From: Druceiella hillmani
Taxonomy: Eukaryota > Arthropoda > Insecta > Lepidoptera > Hepialidae
Reading direction: 5' to 3'
DNA: 64,000 nucleotides
Assembly: GCA_039881145.1 (NCBI GenBank)
Contig: JAYKKI010000004.1
Span: forward strand, 49,345,501-49,409,500
Part shown: piece by piece, positions 44,463 to 56,329 of the stretch
How the letters are laid out: each line of letters opens with the position of its first letter
Numbering within the stretch: the stretch's first letter is position 1
Program-made: the position numbers and the translations under genes
The notes under the pieces: generated by a model
Told to the model about the DNA's origin: nothing
Seen by the model: only the letters and a program-made list of their open reading frames with translations
The model's database searches: none

Positions 44463-47089
44463 GGTTATATTTTTTAAATAAAATATTTTTGATAATGTTT
44501 TTTTATTCTAACATCTTATTATATTCACTGTCACTACTTTAAACTAATACTTTATATACAATCGATAGATTTTGATGACAGCTGACGATTAAAACTTAAA
44601 CGAATATCGTAGCTTTTCCGAATCAAAAGTTATACTAATTGCAAATCTCAATACGCAGCAAAATAACCTCAAAATAGCAGCTCTTCCCCCTCCACAGTGC
44701 GCGATGCGTCACTGTTCTCGATTATTGTAATGAATTCTTTGATCCTTTAGCTATCTAGCCGTATAATTTAATTTTTGATGTAGAGGATAGATTCGAAACT
44801 GCAACGCCAAACTTTATCCTCCGATTTTGTTATCATTAGGTTTTTTGGATTGCCCCCTTTGCAAATTTAAAGACGTATTCACGTCAACAATATTTGGATT
44901 TATATAATGAACGTCATTTGGTGCTACTTTCAAATTAAATGCAAGGAATCGATTTTATAAAATATTTTTATAAAACTGGACTATATCGATAGTACCATTT
45001 ACTGTGTAAACTTCCACCCTTATCGACTGAGAACAGCAATAGTAACTGACTGATGGCTTGATTCCATTTCATTCCATTAATGTATTATGTTTAGAATCAT
45101 ATAGTGCTATGATTCGTTATATTCACGAAAATATTTTCTCTAAACTAGAAAGTATACGAGCTTAAACTATATATCTTCATCTTGATCCCATAATTATATT
45201 GACTGCGACACCTCACCAGTTTTCTTCACAGACATACTCAGTTTATCCATTTTCCTAGTAGTAAGTTCATGTAAAATGGTGAGTGATATTTGAGTCGTGA
45301 ATTTCGGAGGTCACTCAAATCAGTATTCGCAAAACGGAGAAAGAATACGAGGGACCCTGGAGAATATTTCAAGGCACCTAATATTTAAAGTTTTATAACA
45401 AAAATATGTGATTCCTATGCAAGTTCTGTTTGATGAACGAGTAAGAACTTGTGAATCAGTGATTCGCACATTATTTATATGAGTACAGATTAATTCGTAT
45501 TCGTTATTAGAACTGGTTGACCTTTACATGATATTGGTATATAAAAATAAAGTTACAATTTGTGCATCGCAAACCTAACTTTACTACATTAAATATAATT
45601 AAAACGTAATAAAATAATATGTCTTTTTATCAATGTTTTTACGTGTCACGTTTTTACGTGACCACTATTCCAGTAACATGTTTTACACGTTTATTACCTT
45701 AAGTAATTACATTATACTGAAAATAGGCCCATAATTTTAATTACATAAATATTACGGTTTATTAATTTTATATATTTTATTTCTGCATAATCTTGTGTGC
45801 CAATGACAATGTATGTCCGTAAAATGCTACAAATCATCGCTGTTAAGTAACGTATTTAAACACGAAACAGAAACGTTATAATCTTATCATAGACTATTTC
45901 AAACATAGACGTCAGTATTTATGCAAATTGGAATAGTATTCAGTATTTCATTCATTCAAAGGAAGTTCCATTTCAAAAAGTATACAGGAAGAGATGATGA
46001 ACAGACCCTTGTCCTTGTCTCGTAACATATTTTTAAGTTTTTCTCGTAACCTCTGCTAGCTTCTCTCAGATAAACTGTTTAAGAAGTAAAGATAGATTGT
46101 CGTACTTCATTAAGCTTCACCTTATTGAAAGTATCTAAAATCCACACTTTTTTATTCGCATTTACCATTTGCAAAAACACATTTTTTGTCAAACTTTCCA
46201 AATGACCAATATAAACAACAATCTGCACTTCCTTTGACACTTGGCGAAGTCATAATATTCTCTATTTTAATTTAAACATATACATTGGATAAACTGAATT
46301 AGGTAAGAATCGATACGACTAAATACAAGTAATTAATAGATAATGTTTAAAAAATATTTCTTTCTTCACCTATACGCTGATTGTGGTATAAGCAAATATC
46401 ATACCAGAGTATAATAAATATTATAGAGTGTACTGAAGTTGAAGCAATATTAAAAATTGCCAAATTCAACATGAAAAACCACTTCGAAAATTGTTTTTTT
46501 TTTTAAATTATTTGAAAACATAGGTTTACAAAGATTAAAATGCTTGATAAAAGAAAATGTCTTCAAGACAAAAAGCAGATTAGGCGAAGTTTTCTAAGAA
46601 AGATTTGATATGTCGAAGTACCGCAAGAAGCTTGCAGTAAGCTAAAGCGAGAAATACACCGGTCGAAAAGCAAATGATATTTCAGTGTATTTATCAAATT
46701 TTGTCTCTGTTCTGAAATTTAATCAATTCAAAATATAAATAATAATCGGGAAATCATTTATCTAAATGTATTTATACTAAACGTCAAAGGGTTTTCTTTA
46801 CAAGCAGTTTTTTTATTAGTTCTAAAATTTGTGATTCGTAGGCTATTTATATAATGATTATAGGTTAACTCGCACATATTACTAAAAAAACTTACCAGTA
46901 AGTAATATTGGATACTGAGTAGGTATAATTACATTGCTTCGACGTGAATACTGTGTAAATACATTGATACTTAGTAGAATGGAATGCGTCCTAAGTATAC
47001 ACATATCAAATAGAACTAAATACATTAGAAGTAATGCCAGAAAGAATGCATTCCACGTCCGCTGTGATTATTTGTTGGTTTGGTTTAGT
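44463..47089. other. Gene-free stretch
   Basis: About 2.6 kb with no repeat shared with the window, no GC island and only AT-noise frames. The least structured long segment in the window. Confidence 0.4.
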
Positions 47090-47660
47090 CTCTCTTCGAC
47101 TACGGTGAGAGAGTGACGTGCATTTTTGTATTAACCGTGCTCACGTTACATTTTACAGTGCTACGAATGTAAATATGAATTTACCAGCTAAATTTGACGG
47201 TATGTTTCAATCATTTAAGAACAATATTAAACTATGCAACTGTGATTCTTGTTAGACAAAAAATTTTATTTTTTGAAGTAAAACTTCTTTACGCACGCTT
47301 GACTTGGGGAGTAAGCTGGTGAATGCGTGACGAGAGCGTTACGAAAAGTGTGATCGGGCGAGGCGAACGGAAGTTGAGAGGTAGATATAAGTTAGTGCAG
47401 ACAGAAAGAGAGAGAGTTACGTTTCGTATATTACTGTAGGGACAAGAGAGGGAGGTGCGAGCACATATTTTCTTTCTCTCTTTCTCTCATAGCCAGTTAT
47501 GTTACGTATATCTAAGACACAGTGCAAGCCTATTGTCTGTATCACACTGTAGGAGCAAGAGAGAGCAGTGCGCGCGCACATTTTTTTCTCTCTTCCTCTC
47601 ATGCCAGTGCATGATATATATATATATATATGCGAGTTTGCTAGCGTTACGCGAACGGTG
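47090..47660. repeat. CT/AG-rich block with a 113-bp internal duplication
   Basis: CTGTAGGGACAAGAGAGGGA at about 47434 and CTGTAGGAGCAAGAGAGAGC at about 47547 each lead into a GCGCACAT-type word and then a TTTCTCTC-rich tract, ending CTCATAGCCA or CTCATGCCA. Upstream, GAGCGTTACG near 47335 and downstream GCGTTACGCGAACGG near 47643 give the block a retroelement-LTR-like feel, but I cannot define ends. A TA run lies at 47614-47631. Confidence 0.5.
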
Positions 47661-47744
47661 ATTTTTTGATTATTTTGTAATTTCATTTCGTTCTTGAACA
47701 ATTTTATGTATTATTATTTTGTTCAGTACATTAAATATTCTACG

Positions 47745-47778
47745 TTTAAAGTGAATAAAATTGTAAATTCACTTTAAA
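47745..47778. repeat. Perfect 12-bp hairpin
   Basis: TTTAAAGTGAAT (47745-47756) and ATTCACTTTAAA (47767-47778) are exact reverse complements around a 10-base loop. Confidence 0.85.
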
Positions 47779-48287
47779 GTTCATATTTTGTGAATTTGAA
47801 GTTTTACTTCAGTCGTGTGGTCTAAAGCACACTCGTTTTTTAAAACTCGATAAAGTTTTGGGAACATGCCGTTGAGCTAAAAATTGTTTTATGATGGTAT
47901 ACCATCAGATATCAGAAGATTCACGTTTTAATTTACCAAGCGAAGTAATATAAAGTACATATTTTGAAGAAAATAGAATTGCCCGGAAAACAACGGTATT
48001 AAGAATTTGAGAAGCAGTATTCGACATATAGCCTATGGAAACTTCATTTAATATGGTCAAAGAATTTAATAAAATTACTATAAAATATTTTGTGATAAAC
48101 TTAAGAATACGATGGACAAGTTCAATATTAATGGTGCTTAGCCAACGCCAATGAAATAAGTCTATGCACTGTGCAGAAAAGTCGTAGAAAAAAATTGACG
48201 TTAAATGCAAATAGAGAGTCAGCACAATAACCAGAACTTGGCAAAACTACCCCTGTGAATAAGTATAATGTTGGCACTATATATAGT
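47779..48287. other. No recognisable feature
   Basis: The minus frame 47905-48225 (106 codons, starting from a non-ATG codon) is hydrophobic and unrecognised; treated as chance. Confidence 0.35.
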
Positions 48288-48440
48288 GAATATATTTGAC
48301 GTTAATTTTATGGAAATTCATTATTCACAATCAAATGAAACTACTTGATGTAGTATTATTTCCACTTTCTTTAAGTTCCTTACCACGACCTAGGTTACGT
48401 TGTTTATTAGCAATCTTTGCTAATAGCCCACCTGAAGATA
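48288..48440. mobile_element. Foldback family A, copy with complete left arm
   Basis: Keeps the outer extension (GAATATATTTGACGTTAATT), the left arm (ACCACGACCTAGGTTACG) and the central near-palindrome ATTAGCAATCTTTGCTAAT. It stops soon after CCCACCTGAAGATA. It shows the centre of the element directly, as in the 1888 copy. Confidence 0.8.
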
Positions 48441-48999
48441 TAGGTTAACAAAGAAATATTTTTGAATGGTTGCAACATTTCCTGCAAATTGTCAAGCCAT
48501 TAAAAAAAGGTTTTATTGGTTTTAAGTAGAAATACGAGTACAACCCATACCAAAAACTTGGATTCAATAGCTTATCCAAAGTAACATGATGTAATTACTC
48601 CCTCACTTTCTGCACATACACAAAGATTTATAACAACGTTTTAAATATCTATACTTTAAGAAAAGATTATTATCAAGCAGCTTATACTTTTTTTCAATAC
48701 AAATAATAATAAATGTATAATATACTATAAACATATATGTTTGCCGACTATGCATTCGTAACAGTTCGGGCAGAATTGAAGAATCAGATGCAAAGTCCAC
48801 CACTGAAATAATATTGCAAAAAGTATGAATTTCATATAGCTCAAATATCTTCTGACACCAAAAAGGTTCTACAAAAATGAAGAGAAAGGAGTCGCAAAAC
48901 AAAATCAACTAATCGTCATCACATAAGAAAAACTTGGAGAGGGCAAGTGAGAAGAAAATAAAATTAAAAAAAAAAACAGAAAAGCTCGAAGCAACCCTA
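48441..48999. other. No recognisable feature
   Basis: AT-rich. The minus frame 48603-48908 (101 codons) is unrecognised and lacks supporting signals. Confidence 0.35.
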
Positions 49000-49380
49000 T
49001 CGGACTTCCACACTGCACTCGTTGCGAGCAATGAAACTCCAACTTAATATTCGAATTTACGACCGCACTAAACCGTGCTAATGTGCCGGGCGACGATGCC
49101 GTCCCAACTCTGACTGACAGCGAAATCCTTTTTGGATAATGTTTATTTACGTTTAAGTACGAGCACCCGCAATAAATTATAATAAAGGAACGCATGTCGA
49201 GTTTTCATTAAAATATATTGCGGCGGGTCGCTGAACTGGCGCGGATGGGAAAATAATGGTTCGGTTGTTTTTTTTTCATTACAATCAACGCAATTGTGAA
49301 ATGCGGCAATTGACCGAATAGCGAAGAATAGCCGAAAGGTCAATGGAATCGGCAGTGTGTACAACAAAACAGTGACGTGC
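49000..49380. other. GC-elevated single-copy island
   Basis: Words such as GTGCCGGGCGACGATGCCGT and GCGGCGGGTCGCTGAACTGG sit in AT-rich DNA. Two minus frames overlap it (48905-49195 and 49143-49367). Neither starts at a convincing ATG or shows a domain. Conserved non-coding DNA or an untranslated exon is possible. Confidence 0.3.
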
Positions 49381-49854
49381 AGTGCTTTTTGAGTAGAGCA
49401 AGCTACTAATGGATTTAGAAACGAGCTACAAATGGTGTTAAATTGTGAACCAAAGAAACATATTAAAGATCACTACATCCATGCTTAGCATTAATATGTT
49501 ACCAACTATTTCTCGAATTATCCTGATATTTATCAGAATTTGTCAAATTATCGATTTGAAATAAACGACTTATTAATTTTTTTTACCATAGTGGTACTAA
49601 ATATTAAATTAGTGAATACAAACACGTAGTAATATAAAAAAATAAAAACGAATTAAAAAATATCAATTAGCACGAACGATTGCATACCTCCCTAGGTTAT
49701 AAATTTGATGTTTGACAATCATTTATTCACTGTAAAAACACTTCTCAAATCTATTTTTTTTATTAAGATCATCACATTTACATGATTTACATTAGCTTCA
49801 CTTATATTTACATATGTATGAATGAATGTAACGGAATTTTCAACTGAATTTTCA
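49381..49854. other. No recognisable feature
   Basis: AT-rich flank of the GC-elevated island. Confidence 0.4.
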
Positions 49855-49970
49855 CCTACTTCCAGACGTCCGAATTATTTAAATTTCGCACACATATCAA
49901 GACCTGATGACAGTACCTAATATCGTAACTAAACATTTTGAAAATAAAATGAGTGTTTAAATAAAACAGC
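49855..49970 (+). repeat. Dispersed copy of the 18.8-19.2 kb repeat
   Basis: CTTCCAGACGTCCGAATTAT, TTCGCACACATATCAAGACC and TGATGACAGTACC match words at 18946-19090. Confidence 0.6.
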
Positions 49971-52756
49971 CTTAGTAGCAATATGAACTATATAATAAAA
50001 GATGATCTTTGAATGTAAAGATTTTGGTAAAGAACGAAAGGATGTCTCAGAATTTGGCATAGCTTATTTTTTTTTAAAAGCATAAAAAAGTAAGGAGGAT
50101 GAAAAAAAAATAATTTCAATGTAAGAAAAAGAATGGGAGAGTCTCAACTTATATTGTCACAACAACTGTAACTGTTACAGTGAACTTTAAATGAAAGGCT
50201 GATTTCAATAATTTCAATAGTTATTGCTTGATTGTTAACAGTATTACTTTATTAAAACTTAATTTGATATTTTATAAAATTTCTGAATATTTAATGTATC
50301 ATGGAAATATCTAGAAAAGACTGAGGATATATGTATGTAGAATAGTACTTTCATGTGGGAATGTTAGGATATAAGTTTACCTTATTGTCAAAAAACTCTT
50401 ATTTTGTATTTCACTATGATTTGTATCTGTTTTTTCTCCATAGGTGATAAGTAAATAAATAAAAATAAATAAACAAGTACCCCACGATTCTTTTTTACAT
50501 TTAAGCAACATTTTTGTCGTTCTTTTTTTTCTTGTTTTATGCTTATTGGAAAAAAAAAGTTATACCGAGTTGTAAGACTCTTGATCACGATCTTTATATT
50601 TAAAATTAATTTGTTTAATTCATATTGCTACAAAAGTATTTTTTAAGTTTTTTAAACTGTAGTTTTTCTTATTAAATACGTTATTATTTATGAATAGTCT
50701 TTCATTTAAATAAAGAAAAAATATCCCCAAGGCCAGCGCAACATTTTATTCAAAATACAACTGCCCGTTAACCGCAAAAACTTATCGCATAGGAAAATGA
50801 CGTACATTTATTAAGAACTGGTAGTTTCAGAAACTATTATTCTCAATTATAATTTTTTTTTTCAATAAAATATAAATTGGAAACTCTCACTTGAATGACA
50901 GTATACGGAGCAAAAAAACCATTTAAGAAAATAAACGCAAACAGGACACAATGATAAATTACTCATTGTTGTGTTGTTGTTGAATTAACTTCACCGTCAA
51001 ATATAATCGGTGTATATGTAAAATGGAAAACAAGTGACTTTTATTTAGTTTTCACTTTATTTACCCTGAATGACAGATAATCAGTGAATGGCAGCACAGT
51101 TGTGATGCGATCGGAATAATACACATGATTATTTCGTGTTGAATATAGCCATAAGCTACAAGCTACTAGCTTACAGTCGTGCCACAAATCGGCTGCTTGA
51201 AATGACGTAATCAGTTTTATTTTCTTATAGAAAACATCGCGAACACGCTTTTAATTTTATACAAGTAAGTCTTAGTAAGTTCGTTAAGTACAATGAAGTT
51301 TGTATATTTCTTTTAAAATTGCATGGACTGGTAGCGTTCGGTTTGTACATTCATACTACAGTACATGTATAAAATTGCGGACTTTACTTGAATATCATAA
51401 ATTAAATATATTAAAATATTCATAAACATGTGATGTATATATGTTAGATGCAAGCTACGTGTAATTGCTTATAACGCACTGTGCTCCATTGCAGCAAACG
51501 ACCGATATGGTGTCCAAAGGTTGTAATAGAAATATGAATATTAAATAGTAATAAGTGTTTAAAAGAGGCTTTCTTCATGCGTTAAATTACCATTAACGAG
51601 CTTTGGTATTTATTGGTTTTGACCATATTCGACCATAAGAGCAGAGAACAGAATAGTTACGAAAAAAAAATTATAACTATATCCATCATGTGTATCGTTG
51701 CGATATACTGGATCGCAAGCTCTTAATATGTTGGCTGTGAAGTAGCTCAATTGAGCAAATTCGAAACCTCCGCGGGCACGGATTAGCTCAATTGAGAAAT
51801 CAAGTAAATCGCGTAATACCCTGCGTCACCTTACATTACCTCGTATATCTCATAAACCACAATCATAACCTTATTCTTTTGTGTTAATTGCACGTGACCG
51901 TGATTAAAAAGAAAAAGCTATCTTGTTATAGGAATCTGGATAGCATTGGGCAGCATACGTTTAAACTATGGCATTAACCTAATATAATGGTCGAACAACG
52001 AAAATATCTCATGGATTCTGTGAGACAATATGGGACCATCTCATGTTTTCCTGTGAGATAAGAAACTATGAGCACAGAACAGAGAGTATAAGGATAAGGA
52101 TGTTACTTCTGATTGTTTTCTTAAGTCATGAAGCATAATGCTATTTTCAAATTGTTGAGGTCAAAGTACCCTGATAGCCATATTTATTGTTTTTGTCTAT
52201 CTTCTCAAGTAACTCAGCACATAGATCAATTTTATACCAAATTAAAGCCTATGCGATACTAAGGGCTGCCATATTCTTTCTCGATGCAACAACCTGGCAG
52301 CCCGATTTTTTAAATTTTATTATTTGTCTAATATTTTTTTAATAATTATGTTTCATGAATTAAGGAAATAGCAAATAATGCAATCAAAAGTGACTTGGTA
52401 TGTTTTATATGAGCCAAATAGTTATCTGAAATTAAACATGAGGTAGCGCCGTCTTTGTCTAAAGCAATACAATCTCACAAAATCCATTTTCTTCCTGCAT
52501 TAGTTGTAAATAATTATTACAGCACCAAGCTCTAATAATATAAAGAAAAACAAGAAACTTACTTCGTCTGCTGTCAATGTTGCGATATTTGTGGGAGACT
52601 CGAATTAGAGCCACGTCAAACGGATTAAGGCTGCCCTTCAACATTATTGACATAAATGAAAATGTAGAAAGAATCGAAAAGTTGAACTGAACGATCGAAA
52701 TTTATCGCGCGTTATTTAGTTCAAGAGACAGATATTTAAAATCGGCGTGTTTAATT
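49971..52756. other. Gene-free stretch with a few small structures
   Basis: TAGCTCAATTGAG occurs twice (near 51746 and 51785) around a short GC-elevated patch. A 9-bp inverted repeat GGGCTGCCA / TGGCAGCCC lies at 52263-52303 and is followed by a T-run. No coding frame is recognised. Confidence 0.4.
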
Positions 52757-53473
52757 CAATTGAAAGATTATTTGAATATGAGAAAAGTCTCGGCGAGATG
52801 GATGGCGAGAATGTCAACCAACAACCAAAAAAAAAGAAATGACTTGGCATTTGACGTTGGACAAATTTGATGAAAACAATCATTTTCGGCACGTTTTGTA
52901 ATAAAGAATGACATACTTCAATTTCAAGACGAAACTGTAATCATTACAGTGGGAACGATCGTCATCTTTGGCTCCAAAGAAATTTCGCGTTTCAGCATCA
53001 GCTGGCAAGTTCACTTCTTCAATGTTTTGGGACGTAGAAGGGCTATTGTTGATTGATTGTCTGAAGTATAGAGTAACTATAACAAACCAACATTATACAG
53101 TGTTAATACCCAAGTCGAGGAATGCTATCAAAGAGAACAGGAGAGGTAAACTCCAAAAAGTGTGCTGTTTCATAGAGACTACGCTTACCCTCACATGGAA
53201 ACAGTTTCGTCGGCTGACATTCAACCAGTGGAGTTTGGATTAGTTGAGTCCATTTTATTAACTGAAACGTTTCTTCAGTGACTTCTGGCTGTTCACCAAA
53301 TTAAATGAACATTTAAGGCGAAGTACGTATGAAACGGATAATGAAGTTATGGAGGCGACGCAAGGCTTTTTGGAGAACTAAACCAAAACATTTTCTTAAA
53401 GGGTGTTATAGAAGCACTGAGTTTGATATGTACGATAAACTGCGTAGAAAAATACATTTTTGAAATTCCTTAG
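52757..53473 (+). pseudogene. mariner transposase relic
   Basis: Mariner transposases cut and paste their own DNA through a DD34D catalytic triad. Here conserved blocks appear in order. From 52757 the frame reads KDYLNMRKVSARWMARM. After a decayed middle and a one-base frameshift near 52938 comes SLQWERSS, then PKKFRVSASAGKF, MFWDVEGLLLIDCLK and NAIKENRRGKLQK. From 53277 it reads SDFWLFTKLNEHLRR and ETDNEVMEATQGFLEN. A C-terminal NCVEK lies near 53438. The block where the second catalytic aspartate (QDNA) belongs reads CFIETT. The SPDL block carrying the third reads SPFY followed by a stop. Several stops, at least one frameshift and missing N-terminal DNA-binding helices make it dead. Terminal inverted repeats are not visible. 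The 91-codon frame at 52968-53243 is part of it. Confidence 0.92.
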
Positions 53474-54275
53474 TTTTGTGTCTTATTCTCACTAATTTTT
53501 CAGTCCTCGAAAGTACCACGTGCTCTTTAATGTTTCTCATTGGGACTGGAGGAAATGAAACAAAAAACTGTTTCAAATCTAAGCACACGACAGTATTCCA
53601 CCTAAGTTTGTCGTATGTATATTTACAGGCCATTCTTTCTAAGTACATAATTTTTTTCCGAACTAGAGATGCTAGTTTTTTAATGATTATACCAAAATTT
53701 CCCCGTAGAAATTTCACGTTTAATCTTCAGGCGTTTAGGAAATAGTATCTCCAAAAATATCTTATTTTAGAGGCTTACTTATCAAAATATACAGAGGACT
53801 TCTCATTATACCGGAACCTTGAGATGTATCACAATTAAGGGCAAATTTTAAATAAAAAAAATTTTAAATGCAATTTCCTTACATTTTTTTGAAATAATTT
53901 TTTTTTCACACATGTTATTAGCTATTTGAATATTGGCAATAACTGAAAACTCCCGAGTAAAATTGAAAATTAGGTCGTAAATTTTATTTTATAACTAAAA
54001 GATCCACTATGTGGACTCCATTTCCTTTGGTTGGGCAAGTTTTTCAACATGATATTGCGATTCCGAAAGAAATAATAACATTTATGAATCCAATAGGAAA
54101 AATCAGCAATTTGAGCGCTTTCCTGAAATAACAACACCGTTAGAAATGTATCTACACAACATATGGAGACATTGTATATCTCCAAAAAGTCCGGAAATAT
54201 TGTAAGGTCAGACTACAGTATTCGTTTTTATTACACAAAATTCGTTAAAAATTAAACTCAATATATTTCATGATT
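53474..54275. other. No recognisable feature
   Basis: Overlapping frames at 53406-53717 (-) and 53476-53745 (+) are AT noise just past the mariner relic. No inverted-repeat end of mariner is discernible. Confidence 0.4.
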
Positions 54276-54590
54276 CACAATTAAAAGAAACCACGTGGTG
54301 TAGTATTATTTCTACTTTCTTTAATGTCTTTACCACGACCTAGGTTTCATTGTATTACAACATCTGCAGGTGGGCTATTAGCAAAGATTAGTGGGCGTTA
54401 CCATGGTTACTATTGCATGTTATTTATTTAAATAATGACTCTGTATGTTGTAAATGTTGTAAAACAACGAAACCTAGGTCGTGGTAAAGAACTTAAAGAA
54501 AGTAGAAATAATACTACATCACGTAGTTTCATTTAATTGTGAATAATGAATTTCAGCAAAATTAACGCCAAATATATTCAATATTTCACG
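54276..54590. mobile_element. Foldback family A, copy with a unique spacer
   Basis: The left arm (CACAATTAAAAGAAACCACG...GCTATTAGCAAAGATTA) ends near 54391. The right arm (AACAACGAAACCTAGGTCGT...CATTTAATTGTG) runs from about 54460 to 54541. The outer extension follows to about 54585 (AAAATTAACGCCAAATATAT). A spacer of about 65 bases between them (TTACCATGGTTACTATTGCA) is not found elsewhere. The centre of this family thus tolerates different contents. Confidence 0.85.
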
Positions 54591-55572
54591 ATAATTAGAA
54601 TTTTTGATGTATAATAAACTAATCTTTAGGAAATTAATTGAATTAATCGTTTTTAGCATTTTATGTAGACAAAAATGGGTTCTTCGTCTTGTAATTTGGT
54701 TGTATACATCCGGAGATATTTCAGTGTCATTAAAAACGTGTCATGGCATATATTACTTGGCCGCTTGCGGTAGTTCGCATGGGATTTATTGCTCCCTGCG
54801 AGCTTGCGGGAAATATTGACACCCAGATTTCCTTGATATTTAATGTCGCACTGTTAAAAGCACAGAATGAGGGTGACGAAGCATTCAGTTAAATGTTGAA
54901 GGTCTGGTTGTAGAAGTTTAAATGAAATCATTTAGATATTTATACAAACTTATCAAATTATCATCCTTATCTGTCTGCTAAGTTAAACCTGTCTACTACT
55001 CTATTTACATAATCAAACCCCGTATTACTAAAAGAAACTGTAAATGAAGTAATTTACTGATCGATAAAAGATCACTTAATGGTATAATCGTGTTTATTAT
55101 TAAAGGCGCTTATGATTGTCTCCGAATATGGAAGTTTATATTTTCTAGAGTCGTTCATTAAAGAAATAACATGCAATAGCGACCATGGTAGCGCCCACTG
55201 AACAAGAAAATACACGCATTGAAACAACCTACTCATAATATATAATGACAGACGAAGAGACGTGCCTATTGTCAGGCAGAGTTGGATAAACCAAAAGCAC
55301 GCATGGACTATTTTGTACAGAATCCTAAAAATCAATAAGTTAAACCTATTTTATGATAATACCATTATCATCCAAGTGAAATTGGTGATTGACGCAAATG
55401 TGTGATAAACAGATTTACACTGTTGCAATTTTCTATAAACATTATTATTGTTAACATTTCTTCCATACGTTACTATAATAGGTTTATATAATATATTATG
55501 ACGATTTAGGAAATACAAGCAATAAAAGAAATCAGATCAATAATTTTTCTTTGACTTACTTCACTTCGTCAC
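54591..55572. other. No recognisable feature
   Basis: The + frame 54604-54819 and - frame 55072-55335 are unrecognised. The phrase ATATTACTTGGCCGCTTGCG is slightly GC-elevated. Confidence 0.35.
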
Positions 55573-55613
55573 CATCATATTTGATCAAAAATTACTTTTG
55601 ATCAAATATGATG
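55573..55613. repeat. Perfect 18-bp hairpin with 5-base loop
   Basis: CATCATATTTGATCAAAA (55573-55590) is the exact reverse complement of 55596-55613. It lies about 50 bases before the 208-bp tandem duplication. Confidence 0.9.
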
Positions 55614-55662
55614 ATACTCAATCAAATAAGTATTTAGTGTACCTACAAAAATTGCTGGCACT

Positions 55663-56160
55663 AAAAAGTTTTAAGCGCTGCTGAACTCGTGGTATTGACC
55701 CGTTTTAATTTTCAGAGAATGTCGCTCTGTATATCCGTGAGATATCACGGGTACATAGAGCGAGGTCAAGAAATTACGTTAATTAATGCCTTACGCTATT
55801 GAACTTACAGCAAATCTTCCAAAATTATGTTTGGTTACTTGTGTATTAGTTTCATTCATTTGCGTCCACTAACAAGTTTTAAGCGCTGCTGAACTCGTGG
55901 TATTGACCCGTTTTAATTTTCAGAGAATGTCGCTCTGTATATCCGTGAGATATCACGGGTACATAGAGCGAGGTCAAGAAATTACGTTAATTAATGCCTT
56001 ACGCTATTGAACTTACAGCAAATCTTCCAAAATTATGTTTGGTTACTTGTGTATTAGTTTCATTCATTTGCTGGCACTAAAAAGTTTTAGGCGCTGCTGA
56101 ACTCGTGGTGTTTACCCATTTTAATTTTCAGAGAATATCGCTCTGTATATCTATAAAGAT
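55663..56160 (+). repeat. 208-bp tandem duplication, two near-identical copies plus a decayed third
   Basis: The anchor AAGCGCTGCTGAACTCGTGG is at 55673 and 55881; a variant (AGGCGCTGCTG) is at 56089. Spacing is 208 both times. Copies 1 and 2 appear identical for about 200 bases by eye. Copy 3 has changes and is cut by the family A arm at about 56169. Each unit carries a 42-base imperfect palindrome (55722-55763, 55930-55971; core CCGTGAGATATCACGG). No coding. Confidence 0.9.
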
Positions 56161-56168
56161 TGATAGAA

Positions 56169-56329
56169 AGATCTTTGCTAATATCCCACCTGAAGATGTT
56201 GTAATACAACGAAACCTAGGTCGTGGTAAAGAAATTAAAGAAAGTAGAAATATGTGAATATATGAAAGTAAAAATTCATTTAATTGTGAATAATGAATTT
56301 CTACAAAATTAACGCCAAATATATTTAAT
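56169..56329 (+). mobile_element. Foldback family A, solo right arm
   Basis: Starts at the central AAAGATCTTTGCTAAT and runs through CCCACCTGAAGATG and CGAAACCTAGGTCGTGG. After a small internal rearrangement near 56255-56275 it reaches CATTTAATTGTGAATAATGA and the outer extension ACGCCAAATATATT. It truncates the third 208-bp unit. Confidence 0.8.

Noticed and set aside
44226..44542. Three overlapping Tyr/Ile-rich frames
   Set aside because: Same artefact: an alternating TA microsatellite.
47417..47701. 94-codon minus frame with repeated segments
   Set aside because: The internal peptide repeat follows the 113-bp DNA duplication of the CT/AG-rich block; no domain.
51740..51800. Possible tRNA gene (TAGCTCAATTGAG resembles a D-arm/A box)
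   Set aside because: No B box at a suitable distance and no cloverleaf; the word is simply palindromic and occurs twice.
52263..52320. Rho-independent-type terminator (GGGCTGCCA hairpin then T-run)
   Set aside because: The sequence is eukaryotic and the 23-base loop is long, so the bacterial reading does not apply.
53476..53745. 89-codon + frame after the mariner relic as a host gene
   Set aside because: Overlaps an equally long minus frame, is AT-noise in composition and lacks any recognised motif.
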